Part shown: piece after piece, positions 15,403-23,619 of the stretch
How positions within the stretch are numbered: the stretch's first letter is position 1
Layout: each line of letters begins with the position of its first letter
Assembly (NCBI GenBank): GCA_004144595.1
Contig: SEEM01000035.1
Span: forward strand, 1-33,793
Reading direction: 5' to 3'
Origin: Hyphomicrobiales bacterium
Lineage (GTDB): Bacteria > Pseudomonadota > Alphaproteobacteria > Rhizobiales > Beijerinckiaceae
Length of the DNA: 33,793 bases
Translations under genes and position numbers: made by a program
The notes under the pieces: model-generated
What the model was told of the DNA's origin: nothing
Databases searched by the model: none
Seen by the model: only the letters and a program-made list of their open reading frames with translations

Positions 15403-15489
15403 TGCTCGCCCTTGTGGCGAGCATCCACGTCTCGAACACCGCTCTCGCGGACGGAAGGCGTGGATGGTCGGGACAAGCCCGACCATGAC
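15403..15489. repeat. Palindromic intergenic repeat, copy A
   Basis: Two hairpins, TGCTCGCC-cttgt-GGCGAGCA at the left and GGTCGGG-acaa-GCCCGACC at the right, flank inverted ATCCACG / CGTGGAT segments. The reverse complement aligns along its length with copy B at 29729-29819. It lies between the convergent PaaK-like gene and uracil-DNA glycosylase gene, where it may act as a terminator or mRNA-end stabiliser. Confidence 0.8.
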
Positions 15490-15500
15490 GCCGGGCCCGT

Positions 15501-16199
15501 TCACCACGCGATCGCCTGCTCCCCCTGCCCTTCCAGCCAGGCATTGGCCCGGCTGAACGGTTTGGAACCGAAGAATCCCCGCCGCGCCGACAAGGGCGAG
15601 GGATGGGCGCTGGCGATGACCAGATGCCGGCTCTCGTCGATCAGGGGCCGCTTCGCCTGCGCCGGATTGCCCCAGAGCAGGAAGACGACATGCGGCCGCT
15701 CGCGCGAGACCGCCCCGATCACCGCATCCGTCACCGCGGCCCAACCCAGCGAAAGATGCGATCCGGCCTTGCTCGCCCCCTCGCGCACGGTCAGCGCGGT
15801 GTTGAGCAGCAGCACGTCCTGCTTGGCCCAACGTGTCAGGTCTCCATCTGCAGGGACGGCTTCACCAAGGTCCTCCGCCCGCTCTTTGTAGATGTTCACG
15901 AGCGAGCGCGGCAGCGGCGGCGGGCCGACATAGGAGAAGGCGAGCCCGTTGGCATGGCCCGGCGTCGGATAGGGGTCCTGCCCCAGGATGACGGCGCGCA
16001 CCACATCAAGCGGCGTCAGCGCCAGCGCGGCGAAGACGCGCTCCGGCATCGGCGCCACGACATGCCCGGCCGCCCGCTCGGCATCGACGGCGGCACAAGC
16101 GCGTGCAGCCGCTCCGCCTGGCGCGAAAACCGACAGTTCGCGCCAGCCGCGTGACCCCTCGCTCGCCAGAAAGGCAGCGAGCGCGGCAGCGCAGCTCAC
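15501..16199 (-). CDS. ung: Uracil-DNA glycosylase, family 1
   Basis: This 232-aa enzyme removes uracil from DNA in base excision repair. The catalytic water-activating loop GQDPYP is at 73-78 (Asp75) and the minor-groove loop HPSPLSA at 199-205 (His199). The uracil-recognition residues LLLNTALTV are near 130-138. Length matches E. coli Ung (229 aa). The GTG start at 16199 overlaps the stop of the upstream 5'-nucleotidase (GTGA, 4 bp), so the two genes are translationally coupled. No separate promoter is visible. Confidence 0.93.
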   Translation of the reverse strand: MSCAAALAAFLASEGSRGWRELSVFAPGGAAARACAAVDAERAAGHVVAPMPERVFAALALTPLDVVRAVILGQDPYPTPGHANGLAFSYVGPPPLPRSLVNIYKERAEDLGEAVPADGDLTRWAKQDVLLLNTALTVREGASKAGSHLSLGWAAVTDAVIGAVSRERPHVVFLLWGNPAQAKRPLIDESRHLVIASAHPSPLSARRGFFGSKPFSRANAWLEGQGEQAIAW

Positions 16200-17716
16200 T
16201 TCAAAACCGCCCGGCCCTCGACCTTTGCATCGACCGTGCCGAGCCTGCGGACATAGACCATCACTTCGTTTGCCATCAGCTTGCCGTCGGTGAGGCCGAT
16301 CAGCGTCCGGCCGCGACCGAGCGCCGTATAGCCGTCGCCGCCCTCCAGCATGAAATTGTTGGAGGCGACGGTGTATTTCGTCGCGGGATCGATCGGCTTC
16401 CCGTCGACCGTAACCGCAATCACGCGCGAGCCCTGCGGCTGCTTGAGGTCGGCCTCGAATGTCAGGCCGGACACCACTGGAAAGCGCCCCGCGCCCTGCG
16501 GCGCATCGCGCAGGCCGTTCTCGATCGCGTCCTTCACGTCCTTGCCGGTGATCTCGACCATCACGGTCGCATTGCCGAAGGGCAGTTCGCTCAGCACGTC
16601 GCGGCGCGTCAGCTTCTGCCCGGCGACATATTGCTTGTTGGCGCGGATGCCGCCGGCATTGGTGATCGCGAGCTCTGCGCCGGTCGCGGCGCGGATCGCG
16701 TCGGCCACTAGGTTGCCGATCGCGGTCTCCTGCGTGCGGATGACGCCGGTGCGGGAATCGAGCGGCCCCGCCAGCGTCGCGATATCGACGTCGAGCTCCT
16801 TGGACAGCTCGCTCTCGTAGCCCTTCACGATGGCGGCGACATCGGGGTCTGGCGTCGCCGCGCGGGAATCGTTGACGCGGAAGGTTGGCGTCCACGAGAC
16901 CTGTCGCGCCGCGCCCTCCCCCTTCACGCTGACGGCGATATCGATTGCGGTGACGTAATTGCCCTCTTCGTTCGACTCGACCATCACCACCTTGCCGTCA
17001 TAGGCGATGGCGAGGTCGTGGTCGTGGCCGGTGAGCACAATGTCGACCACGCGCGAGCGAACGATCTCGTAATCCATCTTCCGATCGGCATGGACGACCG
17101 CGACGAGAATGTCGGCGCCCTGTTCCTTCAGCGCCTTGGCCTCGCGGCGCAGCGCCTCCATGGTCGAGGAGAATTTCAGGTCGCCTGGATTCGAGAGCTG
17201 CGGCGTCGGGTCGAAGGCGGTGCCGATGACGCCGACCTTGATGCCGCCGAGTTCGAAGATCTGCGAGTCCTTGTGATGCGGCAGGATACCGCCGGCGGCA
17301 TCGCGCAGATTCGCGGCGAAGGTCGGATAGGTCTGTGCCGCCGTCAGCTTGAGATAGTTCTCCTTGCCGAAGTCGAACTCGTGATTGCCCGGCACAAAGA
17401 CGTCGATGCCCATCTTGTTCTGCATCGCGACGACATGCGCGCCCTGGTCGAAGCCCGACATCAGCGAGGGCGAGTAGCAATCGCCGGCATGGCAGAACAG
17501 CACCGGCACCCCCTTGGCCCGCTCGGCCGTGGCGATACCGGCGGCACGCGCGAAACCGCCGCGCCCCTTGTCGTCGCTCATCTTGTAGATGTCGTTGACG
17601 AGGAGGAGTGTGAAGCTCGGCGCCGGCTGCTGGGCCAATGCCACGGGCGCCGTCGCGGCGAGCGTCGCCGGAGCCGCCAGGACGCCGAGAGCCTTGCGGC
17701 GGGTGAGCTTCGTCAT
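16196..17716 (-). CDS. 5'-nucleotidase/UshA-type metallophosphatase, exported
   Basis: This 506-aa protein has an N-terminal calcineurin-like phosphoesterase domain and a C-terminal 5'-nucleotidase domain. It should hydrolyse nucleotides or related phosphate esters in the periplasm. The N-terminus has a twin-arginine pattern (TRRKALG at 5-11) followed by a hydrophobic stretch and an ALAQ cut site near residue 28, suggesting Tat export. Metal-site motifs are HAGDC (76-80), PGNHEFDFG (109-117) and GHDHD. The first motif is NDIY (41-44) where most family members have NDxH, so a metal-binding or catalytic histidine is replaced. The C-terminal domain has NAGGIR, LPFGN and GGDGY for base binding. 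The ATG at 17716 has AAGG upstream and gives the signal peptide. It is first in a two-gene operon with ung. Confidence 0.88.
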   Translation of the reverse strand: MTKLTRRKALGVLAAPATLAATAPVALAQQPAPSFTLLLVNDIYKMSDDKGRGGFARAAGIATAERAKGVPVLFCHAGDCYSPSLMSGFDQGAHVVAMQNKMGIDVFVPGNHEFDFGKENYLKLTAAQTYPTFAANLRDAAGGILPHHKDSQIFELGGIKVGVIGTAFDPTPQLSNPGDLKFSSTMEALRREAKALKEQGADILVAVVHADRKMDYEIVRSRVVDIVLTGHDHDLAIAYDGKVVMVESNEEGNYVTAIDIAVSVKGEGAARQVSWTPTFRVNDSRAATPDPDVAAIVKGYESELSKELDVDIATLAGPLDSRTGVIRTQETAIGNLVADAIRAATGAELAITNAGGIRANKQYVAGQKLTRRDVLSELPFGNATVMVEITGKDVKDAIENGLRDAPQGAGRFPVVSGLTFEADLKQPQGSRVIAVTVDGKPIDPATKYTVASNNFMLEGGDGYTALGRGRTLIGLTDGKLMANEVMVYVRRLGTVDAKVEGRAVLK

Positions 17717-17897
17717 GGCGGGAGCCTTATGTCCTGAGAACCGCTCCAGACTAGCAAAACCGCGGGCAGGCTGGCCAGAGGAGAGCGCCGCCGGCAAGCC
17801 AGAGGCGGCAGTGTCGCATCTCGGCTTTCGGAGAGTTTCGAGGCTGGACGAAAGCGCGAACTTGTCTAAACCACGGGTTCGAGGAGAGCACGCGCTC

Positions 17898-18962
17898 ATG
17901 ACCCCTGACATTGCCACCTTACCCGCCGGCCAAGCCGCCTCCCTGCCGTCCGACCATTCCAAGGTGCGATACGGGCGCATCGGCGTGCTCTTGATGAATC
18001 TCGGCACGCCAGAGGGCACCGGCTACTGGCCGATGCGCGCCTATCTCAAGGAATTCCTCTCCGACCGCCGCGTCATCGAGGAACCCCGCTGGAAATGGTG
18101 GCCGATCCTCAACCTGATCATCCTGTCGACCCGGCCGGGCCGCAAGGGCAAGGACTACGCCTCGATCTGGAACAACGAGCGCAATGAAGGCCCGCTCAAG
18201 ACCATCACCCGCTCGCAGACCGAGCAGCTTGCTGAACGCCTGAAGCCGCTTGCCGGCGAGCGCGTCGTCTTCGACTGGGCGATGCGCTACGGCTTTCCCG
18301 ATGTGAAGAGCCGGTTGAAGGCGCTGCTCGACCAGGGCTGCGACCGCATCCTGCTGGTGCCGCTCTATCCGCAATACGCCGCACCGACCTCGGCCACCGC
18401 CTGCGACCAGGCTTTTCGGGCGCTGATGAAGATGCGCTGGCAGCCTGCGGTGCGCGTCGCCCCGCCCTATCACGACGACCCCGCCTATATCGGCGCGCTC
18501 GCCCGCTCGATGCGCGCCTCGCTGGCGAAGCTCGATTTCGCGCCGGAGGTCATCCTCTGCTCTTTCCACGGCATGCCGAAGGAATACCTGCTGAAGGGCG
18601 ACCCCTATTACTGCCAGTGCGTCAAGACCTGGCGCCTGCTGCGGGCTGAACTCGGCCTCTCCGAGGCGCAGTTCCCGCTGACCTTCCAGTCGCGCTTCGG
18701 ACCGGACGAGTGGCTCCAGCCCTATACCGACGAGACGGTGAAGGCGCTCGCCCAGGCCGGAAAGAAATCGATGGCGATCGTCGCGCCGGGCTTCTCGGCC
18801 GATTGCCTGGAAACGCTGGAGGAACTCGACGGCGAGAACCGCGAGATCTTCCTCCATAATGGCGGCGAGAAATTCGCTTACCTGCCCTGCCTCAACGATT
18901 CCGCCGAAGGCATCGACGCCATCGCCGAAGTCGTACAGCGCGAGCTGATGGGCTGGCTCTGA
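17898..18962 (+). CDS. hemH: Ferrochelatase
   Basis: This 354-aa enzyme inserts ferrous iron into protoporphyrin IX, the last step of protoheme synthesis, at the cytoplasmic side of the membrane. The catalytic motif SFHGMP is at 222-227 (His224). LLMNLGTPEG (31-40) opens the first Rossmann-like domain, and PGFSADCLETLEEL gives the acidic helix typical of the family. Size is normal for proteobacterial enzymes. ATG 17898 has GAGGAGA about 10 bases upstream. The gene diverges from the 5'-nucleotidase over a 181-bp region; I see no obvious Irr-type iron element there. A palindromic repeat follows the stop codon. Confidence 0.95.
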   Translation: MTPDIATLPAGQAASLPSDHSKVRYGRIGVLLMNLGTPEGTGYWPMRAYLKEFLSDRRVIEEPRWKWWPILNLIILSTRPGRKGKDYASIWNNERNEGPLKTITRSQTEQLAERLKPLAGERVVFDWAMRYGFPDVKSRLKALLDQGCDRILLVPLYPQYAAPTSATACDQAFRALMKMRWQPAVRVAPPYHDDPAYIGALARSMRASLAKLDFAPEVILCSFHGMPKEYLLKGDPYYCQCVKTWRLLRAELGLSEAQFPLTFQSRFGPDEWLQPYTDETVKALAQAGKKSMAIVAPGFSADCLETLEELDGENREIFLHNGGEKFAYLPCLNDSAEGIDAIAEVVQRELMGWL

Positions 18963-18987
18963 ACGTCAAAAAGCTCGTTTCATCCCC

Positions 18988-19083
18988 GTCATTGCGAGCG
19001 AAGCGAAGCAATCCGGGTGGACTGGGTGGCAGCGTTCAACCCAGCCCCCTGGATTGCTTCGTCGCTCCGCTCCTCGCAATGAC
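18988..19083. repeat. Palindromic intergenic repeat of the GTCATTGCGAG type
   Basis: The left arm (18988-19014), starting GTCATTGCGAGCGAAGCGAAG, is the inverted counterpart of the right arm (19051-19083) ending CTCGCAATGAC, with a short GC-rich insertion in the right arm. This repeat type is widespread in proteobacterial genomes. It fills the gap between the convergent ferrochelatase and alpha/beta hydrolase genes and could act as a two-way transcription end. Confidence 0.88.
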
Positions 19084-19096
19084 CGGCGCAGCGTCC

Positions 19097-19981
19097 TCAG
19101 TCCACAACGAAGCGCGCCACGCTCTCGGCCACCGCCCGCGCCTTCAGGATGCGGCGATGGCCGAGCCCGTCGGTCGCTTCCAGCCGAACGAATTGGCCGG
19201 ATGCCGCCAGCGCCTCCGCATGCAGGAAAGGCAGCTCGCGATCCTGCCGATCGTGGATCACCAGCGTCGGCAGCCCGATCGCCTTGAGCTGGAGCGGCCC
19301 CTCGAAAGCCTCGACCGGGTTGCCGGCGACGATATGGATGCGCCGTTCGAGCGCTGCCTGCCCGCGCCGGCCGAGCCCGATTGCATCGCCGAACTGCCGG
19401 GTGATCCGGGTGATCGAGGACGGCGACGCAATCAGCACAAGCCGGTCCGCGCTGACCACCGGCTGCCCCCTGACCGAGCCCGCCAATGCCGCCAGCGCGA
19501 TCGCACCCCCGAAGGAATGGGTGACGATCGCGTGGAACGGTCCGAACACCCGCGCCACGGCGGCAAGGCTCGCGACGCCGAGTGGGATGTTGAGCTCGCG
19601 CCCGGTCGAGTCGCCATGGCCGGGCAGATCGAAGGCGACCACGCGGAAACCCGCCGCCAGCAGCGGCTCGACGAAGCCTGCCATCGAGGCAGCGTCTCCG
19701 GTCCAGCCATGAACCAGCAGCACCGTCCGGGCCGGCGCCTGCGCCTCGGCCGCGAAGACATAGGCCTGGACGCTCCCGCATGGGAACGGAATGGCCTGTA
19801 GTCCCGCCCGCCCCACGCGCGCCGACAGAGCCTTATCCTTGGAGCTGCCATTTCCGTTTCGCTTCGACGGCCTTGGCGGAGTACAGAAGAGGCGGAAGGC
19901 CAGCCGGCCGGTCGCGCGCGGAGCTATCAGGCTGGCGGCCCGAACCAGCGGGCGCATGTAACGGAGGGCGGAAGCGCTCAT
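19097..19981 (-). CDS. Alpha/beta hydrolase
   Basis: This 294-aa serine hydrolase has an unknown substrate. The oxyanion-hole motif HGWTG is at 91-95. The nucleophile elbow is THSFGG (154-159) with Ser156, a threonine standing where glycine is most usual. The acid is probably Asp244 or Asp247 (HDRQDRE) and the histidine is His275 (GLGHRR). Residues 1-60 form a basic N-terminal extension with a weakly hydrophobic segment and no clear signal peptide. ATG 19981 lies 45 bp from the divergent MarR gene. The shared region carries two operator-like palindromes and a candidate minus-strand promoter, TTGCAT (20041-20036) and CATAAT (20019-20014) with 16 bases between, which points to control by that regulator. 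Confidence 0.88.
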   Translation of the reverse strand: MSASALRYMRPLVRAASLIAPRATGRLAFRLFCTPPRPSKRNGNGSSKDKALSARVGRAGLQAIPFPCGSVQAYVFAAEAQAPARTVLLVHGWTGDAASMAGFVEPLLAAGFRVVAFDLPGHGDSTGRELNIPLGVASLAAVARVFGPFHAIVTHSFGGAIALAALAGSVRGQPVVSADRLVLIASPSSITRITRQFGDAIGLGRRGQAALERRIHIVAGNPVEAFEGPLQLKAIGLPTLVIHDRQDRELPFLHAEALAASGQFVRLEATDGLGHRRILKARAVAESVARFVVD

Positions 19982-19998
19982 GGCGAAGACCCGGTTTT

Positions 19999-20032
19999 GT
20001 TCAACGCTGAACTATTATGTTCAGCCATGAAC
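19999..20032. promoter_or_regulatory. Tandem operator, two GTTCA-N4-TGAAC palindromes, for the MarR regulator
   Basis: Two copies of the same dyad, GTTCA-ACGC-TGAAC (19999-20012) and GTTCA-GCCA-TGAAC (20019-20032), are separated by TATTAT (20013-20018). The pair also forms a larger outer palindrome. The plus-strand TATTAT and minus-strand CATAAT are plausible -10 boxes for the two divergent genes, and the second palindrome contains the MarR start codon. Binding of a dimer to each site would cover both promoters. Confidence 0.7.
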
Positions 20033-20536
20033 AAAATGCAAGCCCCTTCCGCCTCGCCTGGCCCGCAGGTCCTGCCCTGGGATCTGCCGCGTTTCCGCAA
20101 CTGGATCGCCGTCGCACGCGCGCATAGCCTGTGGGAGAAGGTCTTCAGCGAGGCCTTGGCGCCGCTCGACATCCAGCTCGCGCATTACGATGTGCTCGCC
20201 AACATCTTCCACGCTCCGGGGCTCTCGCAGCAGGCCCTCGCCGAAAAGCTTCTGGTCGGACGCAGCGCGATGAGCATGCTGCTGCCGGTGCTGGAGAAGC
20301 GCGGCCTGATCGAACGCCGCAGCGACGAGACCGACCGGCGCCTGCGCCGCCTCTGGCTCACCCCCGCGGGCGAGGCGTTGACCCGCAAGGCGATGGCGGT
20401 CCATGTCGCCGAGATCGAAGCGATGATGCAGGTCCTCACCGACGAGGAATGCAATGCGGCCGGCGAAGCGATGCGCCGTGTCGGCAAGGCGCTCGAGGCG
20501 CGCAGCCTGGCCGCGAGAAGTGCCGAGAAGCCGTAA
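20027..20536 (+). CDS. MarR family transcriptional regulator
   Basis: This 169-aa winged-helix repressor probably responds to a small-molecule ligand. The DNA-binding part is clear: LSQQALAEKLLVGRSAMSML as helix-turn-helix and LIERRSDETDRRLRRLWLTPAG as the wing, including the DxxDRR pattern common in MarR proteins. Helices at both ends should make the dimer. I start at ATG 20027; a TTG at 19997 would add ten residues translated from the operator region. If the -10 box TATTAT at 20013-20018 is used, transcription starts within a few bases of the ATG, giving a nearly leaderless mRNA. It diverges from the alpha/beta hydrolase gene and ends 5 bp from the convergent LOG-like gene. Confidence 0.88.
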   Translation: MNKMQAPSASPGPQVLPWDLPRFRNWIAVARAHSLWEKVFSEALAPLDIQLAHYDVLANIFHAPGLSQQALAEKLLVGRSAMSMLLPVLEKRGLIERRSDETDRRLRRLWLTPAGEALTRKAMAVHVAEIEAMMQVLTDEECNAAGEAMRRVGKALEARSLAARSAEKP

Positions 20537-20541
20537 GGGGC

Positions 20542-21183
20542 TCAGAGCCGCAGGATCACCCGCGCCACCGCATCCAGCGCAGCATCGGCATCGACGCAGG
20601 CCTGCGCCCCGTCCACCACCGGCGCATCTTCCAGCAGGAAGACCGGCCGCTTGAACTGCAGGGCGAAGGCGATCTCGGACAAGGTGCCGTAGCCGCCGCC
20701 GATCGCGACGAGGCAGCAGGCCGCCCGGGCGATCAATGCATTGCGGGCAACGCCGATGCCGGTCGCAAGCGGGACGGTGACATAAGGATTGGCCGCTTCC
20801 GGCTCGTCGTCCGGCAGAAGGCCGATCGAGAGACCGCCGGCTTCCGCCACGCCACGACAGACCTCTTCCATCACTCCGGATCGGCCACCGCACAGAACGG
20901 TCACGCCATGCGCGGCAAGCAGGCACCCGATCGAGACGGCGGCAGCAACCTGAGAGGCCGTCGGCGTGCGCGTCCCGATCACGGCGACAGGCGTGCGAAG
21001 CGGGCTCCCGCTGTCGCGCTGGAGCCAGCGGAGGGCGTGGGCAGGGGAAACGGGCTCTCCTCGCAAGGCGCCGGCCGCTTGGCTCCAGCGTCGCGCCGCC
21101 GGATCGAAGACCCGGCCGCGCGCGTCATGCAACTGCCCGCTCCCGAGATCGAATCGCAGTTGCAGTTGCAGGTCCAAGGCCAT
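20542..21183 (-). CDS. LOG-like (TIGR00725/SLOG) Rossmann protein with N-terminal extension
   Basis: This 213-aa protein carries the nucleotide-binding fold of the LOG/DprA superfamily in residues 64-213. CGGRSGVMEEVCRG is at 98-111, ARNALIA at 146-152 and GGGYGTLSE at 162-170, corresponding to the PGGxGTxxE motif of phosphoribohydrolases. Some LOG enzymes cleave cytokinin-type nucleotides; the TIGR00725 group is mostly uncharacterised, so the activity is open. The first 63 residues are an extra region with repeated leucine/glutamine strands and no motif that I recognise. The start ATG 21183 is 3 bp after the pyrE stop codon, so the gene is coupled to pyrE. This suggests a link with nucleotide metabolism. 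Confidence 0.82.
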   Translation of the reverse strand: MALDLQLQLRFDLGSGQLHDARGRVFDPAARRWSQAAGALRGEPVSPAHALRWLQRDSGSPLRTPVAVIGTRTPTASQVAAAVSIGCLLAAHGVTVLCGGRSGVMEEVCRGVAEAGGLSIGLLPDDEPEAANPYVTVPLATGIGVARNALIARAACCLVAIGGGYGTLSEIAFALQFKRPVFLLEDAPVVDGAQACVDADAALDAVARVILRL

Positions 21184-21186
21184 GGC

Positions 21187-21900
21187 TTAGGCGGGCTTCT
21201 TTTCCTCGCCGAAGGCGGAGATGCCGCCATGCTTGGCCGACCAGCTCGCCGGGTCGTTCAGGAAGCTCTCGACCTCAGCCAGGATCTTCGGCTCGAAATG
21301 ACCGCTCTCCTTGGCAACAGCGAGCACGTCCCACCAGGTGGTGAGATAATGCAGGTTGATGCCGATCGAGGTCATCAGCTCCCGGCTCTTCGGGAAGATG
21401 TCGTAGTAGAACAGCACGAAGCAATGCTGCACATCGGCGCCGGCAGTGCGCAGCGCCTCGGCGAAGTTCACCTTGCTGCGCCCGTCCGTCGCGAGGTCCT
21501 CGACCAGCAGCGTGCGCGCGCCCTCGACGACCGAGCCCTCGATCTGGGCGTTGCGGCCAAACCCCTTCGGCTTCTTGCGGACATACTGCATCGGCAGCGA
21601 GAGCCGCTCGGAGATCCAGGCGGCGAAGGGAATGCCGGCCGTTTCGCCACCGGCTATGATGTCGAGTGATTCGTAGCCGATATCGCGCACGATCGTCGTC
21701 GCCGCAAAATCGATCAGCGTCGAGCGCAGCCGCGGATAGGAGATGATCTTGCGGCAATCGATATAGACCGGGCTCGCCCAGCCGGAGGTGAAAAAGAACG
21801 GCTTGTCGCTGTAGAAATGCACCGCCTTGATCTCGAGCAGCATCTTGGCCGCTTCGCGCGCGATCTCGGTCCTGTCGGTGGGGGTGAACAGGTTGGACAT
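21187..21900 (-). CDS. pyrE: Orotate phosphoribosyltransferase
   Basis: This 237-aa enzyme joins orotate to phosphoribosyl pyrophosphate, making OMP in pyrimidine synthesis. The PRPP-binding loop [13 protein letters not shown] is at 131-143. [14 protein letters not shown] (37-50) is the substrate region and [12 protein letters not shown] (104-115) the flexible catalytic loop with its lysines. It is slightly longer than the E. coli enzyme (213 aa), as is common in alphaproteobacteria. The ATG at 21900 has GGAG about 11 bases upstream. It is first in a two-gene unit with the LOG-like gene. Confidence 0.94.
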   Translation of the reverse strand: MSNLFTPTDRTEIAREAAKMLLEIKAVHFYSDKPFFFTSGWASPVYIDCRKIISYPRLRSTLIDFAATTIVRDIGYESLDIIAGGETAGIPFAAWISERLSLPMQYVRKKPKGFGRNAQIEGSVVEGARTLLVEDLATDGRSKVNFAEALRTAGADVQHCFVLFYYDIFPKSRELMTSIGINLHYLTTWWDVLAVAKESGHFEPKILAEVESFLNDPASWSAKHGGISAFGEEKKPA

Positions 21901-22269
21901 GGCGCGGTGTCTCCGGGCTGAGCAAGGCCGCTCGCCGGAAACGGCAAGGGCGCAGGGGCTGGTCTAATTGGCAAACGGCCTCTTCTGATCGCCCCCGCCT
22001 GGCAGGTCAATCCCTCAGCGCGCCGATTCACTGCGACCGGCAGCCCTGTTCGGCCACGCCCCAGCACCGGCGCGGCGGCGAGATCGCCCCGGCGTAGCTG
22101 AAAAACGACCTTGTGCCGCGTTTCCCACGACATCCACAGGCTGACGCGCCAGGGATCGTTGCGCCGGCTCAGGCCGCATGAGATGCGAAAAGATCAGAAT
22201 TTGGACGATGCCGTGCCGGCGTCGTCGCTCCGCGGGGCTTGGCCGGAGCAGCAGCAAGGGGCTTTCACC
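21901..22269. other. Divergent intergenic region between pyrE and the MFS gene
   Basis: This 369-bp region holds the promoters of pyrE (minus) and the MFS carrier (plus). I found no credible gene, repeat or strong hairpin in it. Open frames crossing it are extensions of neighbouring or antisense frames. AAGGGG at about 22255-22260 is the Shine-Dalgarno for the MFS gene. I cannot assign promoter boxes with confidence. Confidence 0.45.
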
Positions 22270-23502
22270 ATGAGCGATCTTCAAGCGGCAGCCGCGACGG
22301 CACCGACCGAGGTGGACAGCAAGGCGCGCAAGGCCCTGTGGGGCGCGGCGATCGGCTATGCGATGGACGGGTTCGACCTGCTGATACTCGGCTTCATGCT
22401 GCGCGCGATCTCCGCCGACCTGCAGCTCAGCCAGGCCCAGGCCGCCTCGCTTGTCACCGCCACGCTGGTCGGCGCCGTGCTCGGCGGCATCGGCTTCGGC
22501 ATGCTGTCGGACCGCATCGGCCGCGTCCGCGTCCTGACCTGGACCATCGTCCTCTTCGCCGTCTTTACCGGCATGTGCGCTCTCGCGCAGGGCTACTGGG
22601 ATCTGCTGGCCTACCGCACCATCGCGGGCCTCGGCCTCGGCGGCGAGTTCGGCATCGGCATGGCGCTCGTCGCCGAGGCCTGGCCGGCCTCGAAGCGCGC
22701 CCGCGCCTCCTCCTATGTCGGGCTCGGCTGGCAGGTCGGCGTGCTCGCCGCCGCGCTCGCCACCCCGCTGCTGCTGCCTTCGATCGGCTGGCGCGGCATG
22801 TTCGCCATCGGCATCCTGCCGGCGGTCGCCGCCTATTTCATCCGCCACTCCCTGCACGAGCCCGAGGTTTTCGTCGCCCGTTCCAAGGACCGGCCGAAGG
22901 AATCGGCGCTGCGCCTGCTGGTCAAGGACCGCGAGACCACGAAGCTCAGCCTTGGCATGGTCATCCTCTGCTCGGTCCAGAACTTCGGCTATTACGGCGT
23001 GATGATCTGGCTGCCGAACTACCTCGCCACGCGGTTCGGCTTCGCGCTGACCCAGTCGGCGGTATGGACGGCGGTCACCATCGGCGGGATGGCGCTCGGC
23101 ATCTTCGCCTTCGGCCATATCGCCGACCGGATCGGGCGCCGCCCGGCCTTCTTCGGCTACATGATCGGCGCGGCCGTCATGGTGCTCGTGTATTCGCGCT
23201 TGACCGACCCGATGCAATTGCTCGTCGGCGGCGCGGTCATGGGCTTCTTCGTCAACGGCATGCTCGGCGGCTATGGCGCGCTGATCAGCGAGCTCTTCCC
23301 GACGGCAGCGCGCGCCACCGCACAGAACGTGCTGTTCAACATCGGTCGCGGCGTCGGCGGCTTCGGCCCGGTCATCGTCGGCGCGATCGCCGCGACCCAT
23401 GGTTTCCAGACGGCCATCGCGCTGCTCGCCACCCTGTACGTCCTCGATCTCATCGCCATGTGGTTCCTCATCCCCGAGAAGCGCGGCGCGGAACTGACCT
23501 GA
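22270..23502 (+). CDS. MFS transporter, aromatic acid:H+ symporter (AAHS)-like
   Basis: This 410-aa inner-membrane carrier has twelve likely helices. The first helix contains DGFD (33-36), the aspartate pair that is characteristic of the AAHS family of proton-coupled aromatic acid carriers (PcaK, BenK). The MFS signature loops SDRIGRVRVL (loop 2-3) and ADRIGRRPAF (loop 8-9) are both present. The substrate is probably an aromatic or other organic acid. ATG 22270 has AAGGGG upstream; an earlier in-frame ATG (22171) would add 33 polar residues and is less likely. The gene stands alone and is closed by a strong terminator. Confidence 0.88.
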   Translation: MSDLQAAAATAPTEVDSKARKALWGAAIGYAMDGFDLLILGFMLRAISADLQLSQAQAASLVTATLVGAVLGGIGFGMLSDRIGRVRVLTWTIVLFAVFTGMCALAQGYWDLLAYRTIAGLGLGGEFGIGMALVAEAWPASKRARASSYVGLGWQVGVLAAALATPLLLPSIGWRGMFAIGILPAVAAYFIRHSLHEPEVFVARSKDRPKESALRLLVKDRETTKLSLGMVILCSVQNFGYYGVMIWLPNYLATRFGFALTQSAVWTAVTIGGMALGIFAFGHIADRIGRRPAFFGYMIGAAVMVLVYSRLTDPMQLLVGGAVMGFFVNGMLGGYGALISELFPTAARATAQNVLFNIGRGVGGFGPVIVGAIAATHGFQTAIALLATLYVLDLIAMWFLIPEKRGAELT

Positions 23503-23528
23503 GGCGGGCACGCGCAAAACGACGGACG

Positions 23529-23569
23529 AAATGCAGAGGGCGCCACCCGGCGCCCTCTGCATTTTCTTT
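23529..23569 (+). terminator. Rho-independent terminator after the MFS gene
   Basis: A perfect 14-bp stem, ATGCAGAGGGCGCC / GGCGCCCTCTGCAT, with a 4-base ACCC loop is extended by two A-T pairs and followed by TTTTCTTTG. It ends the plus-strand MFS transcript. Read on the minus strand the stem is followed only by a short TTT, so it may work weakly for motB as well. Confidence 0.92.
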
Positions 23570-23619
23570 GGATTCTGCGGTGCAATGATCGGCTTCTTAC
23601 GTCGGCTCGGCCACCGAGA

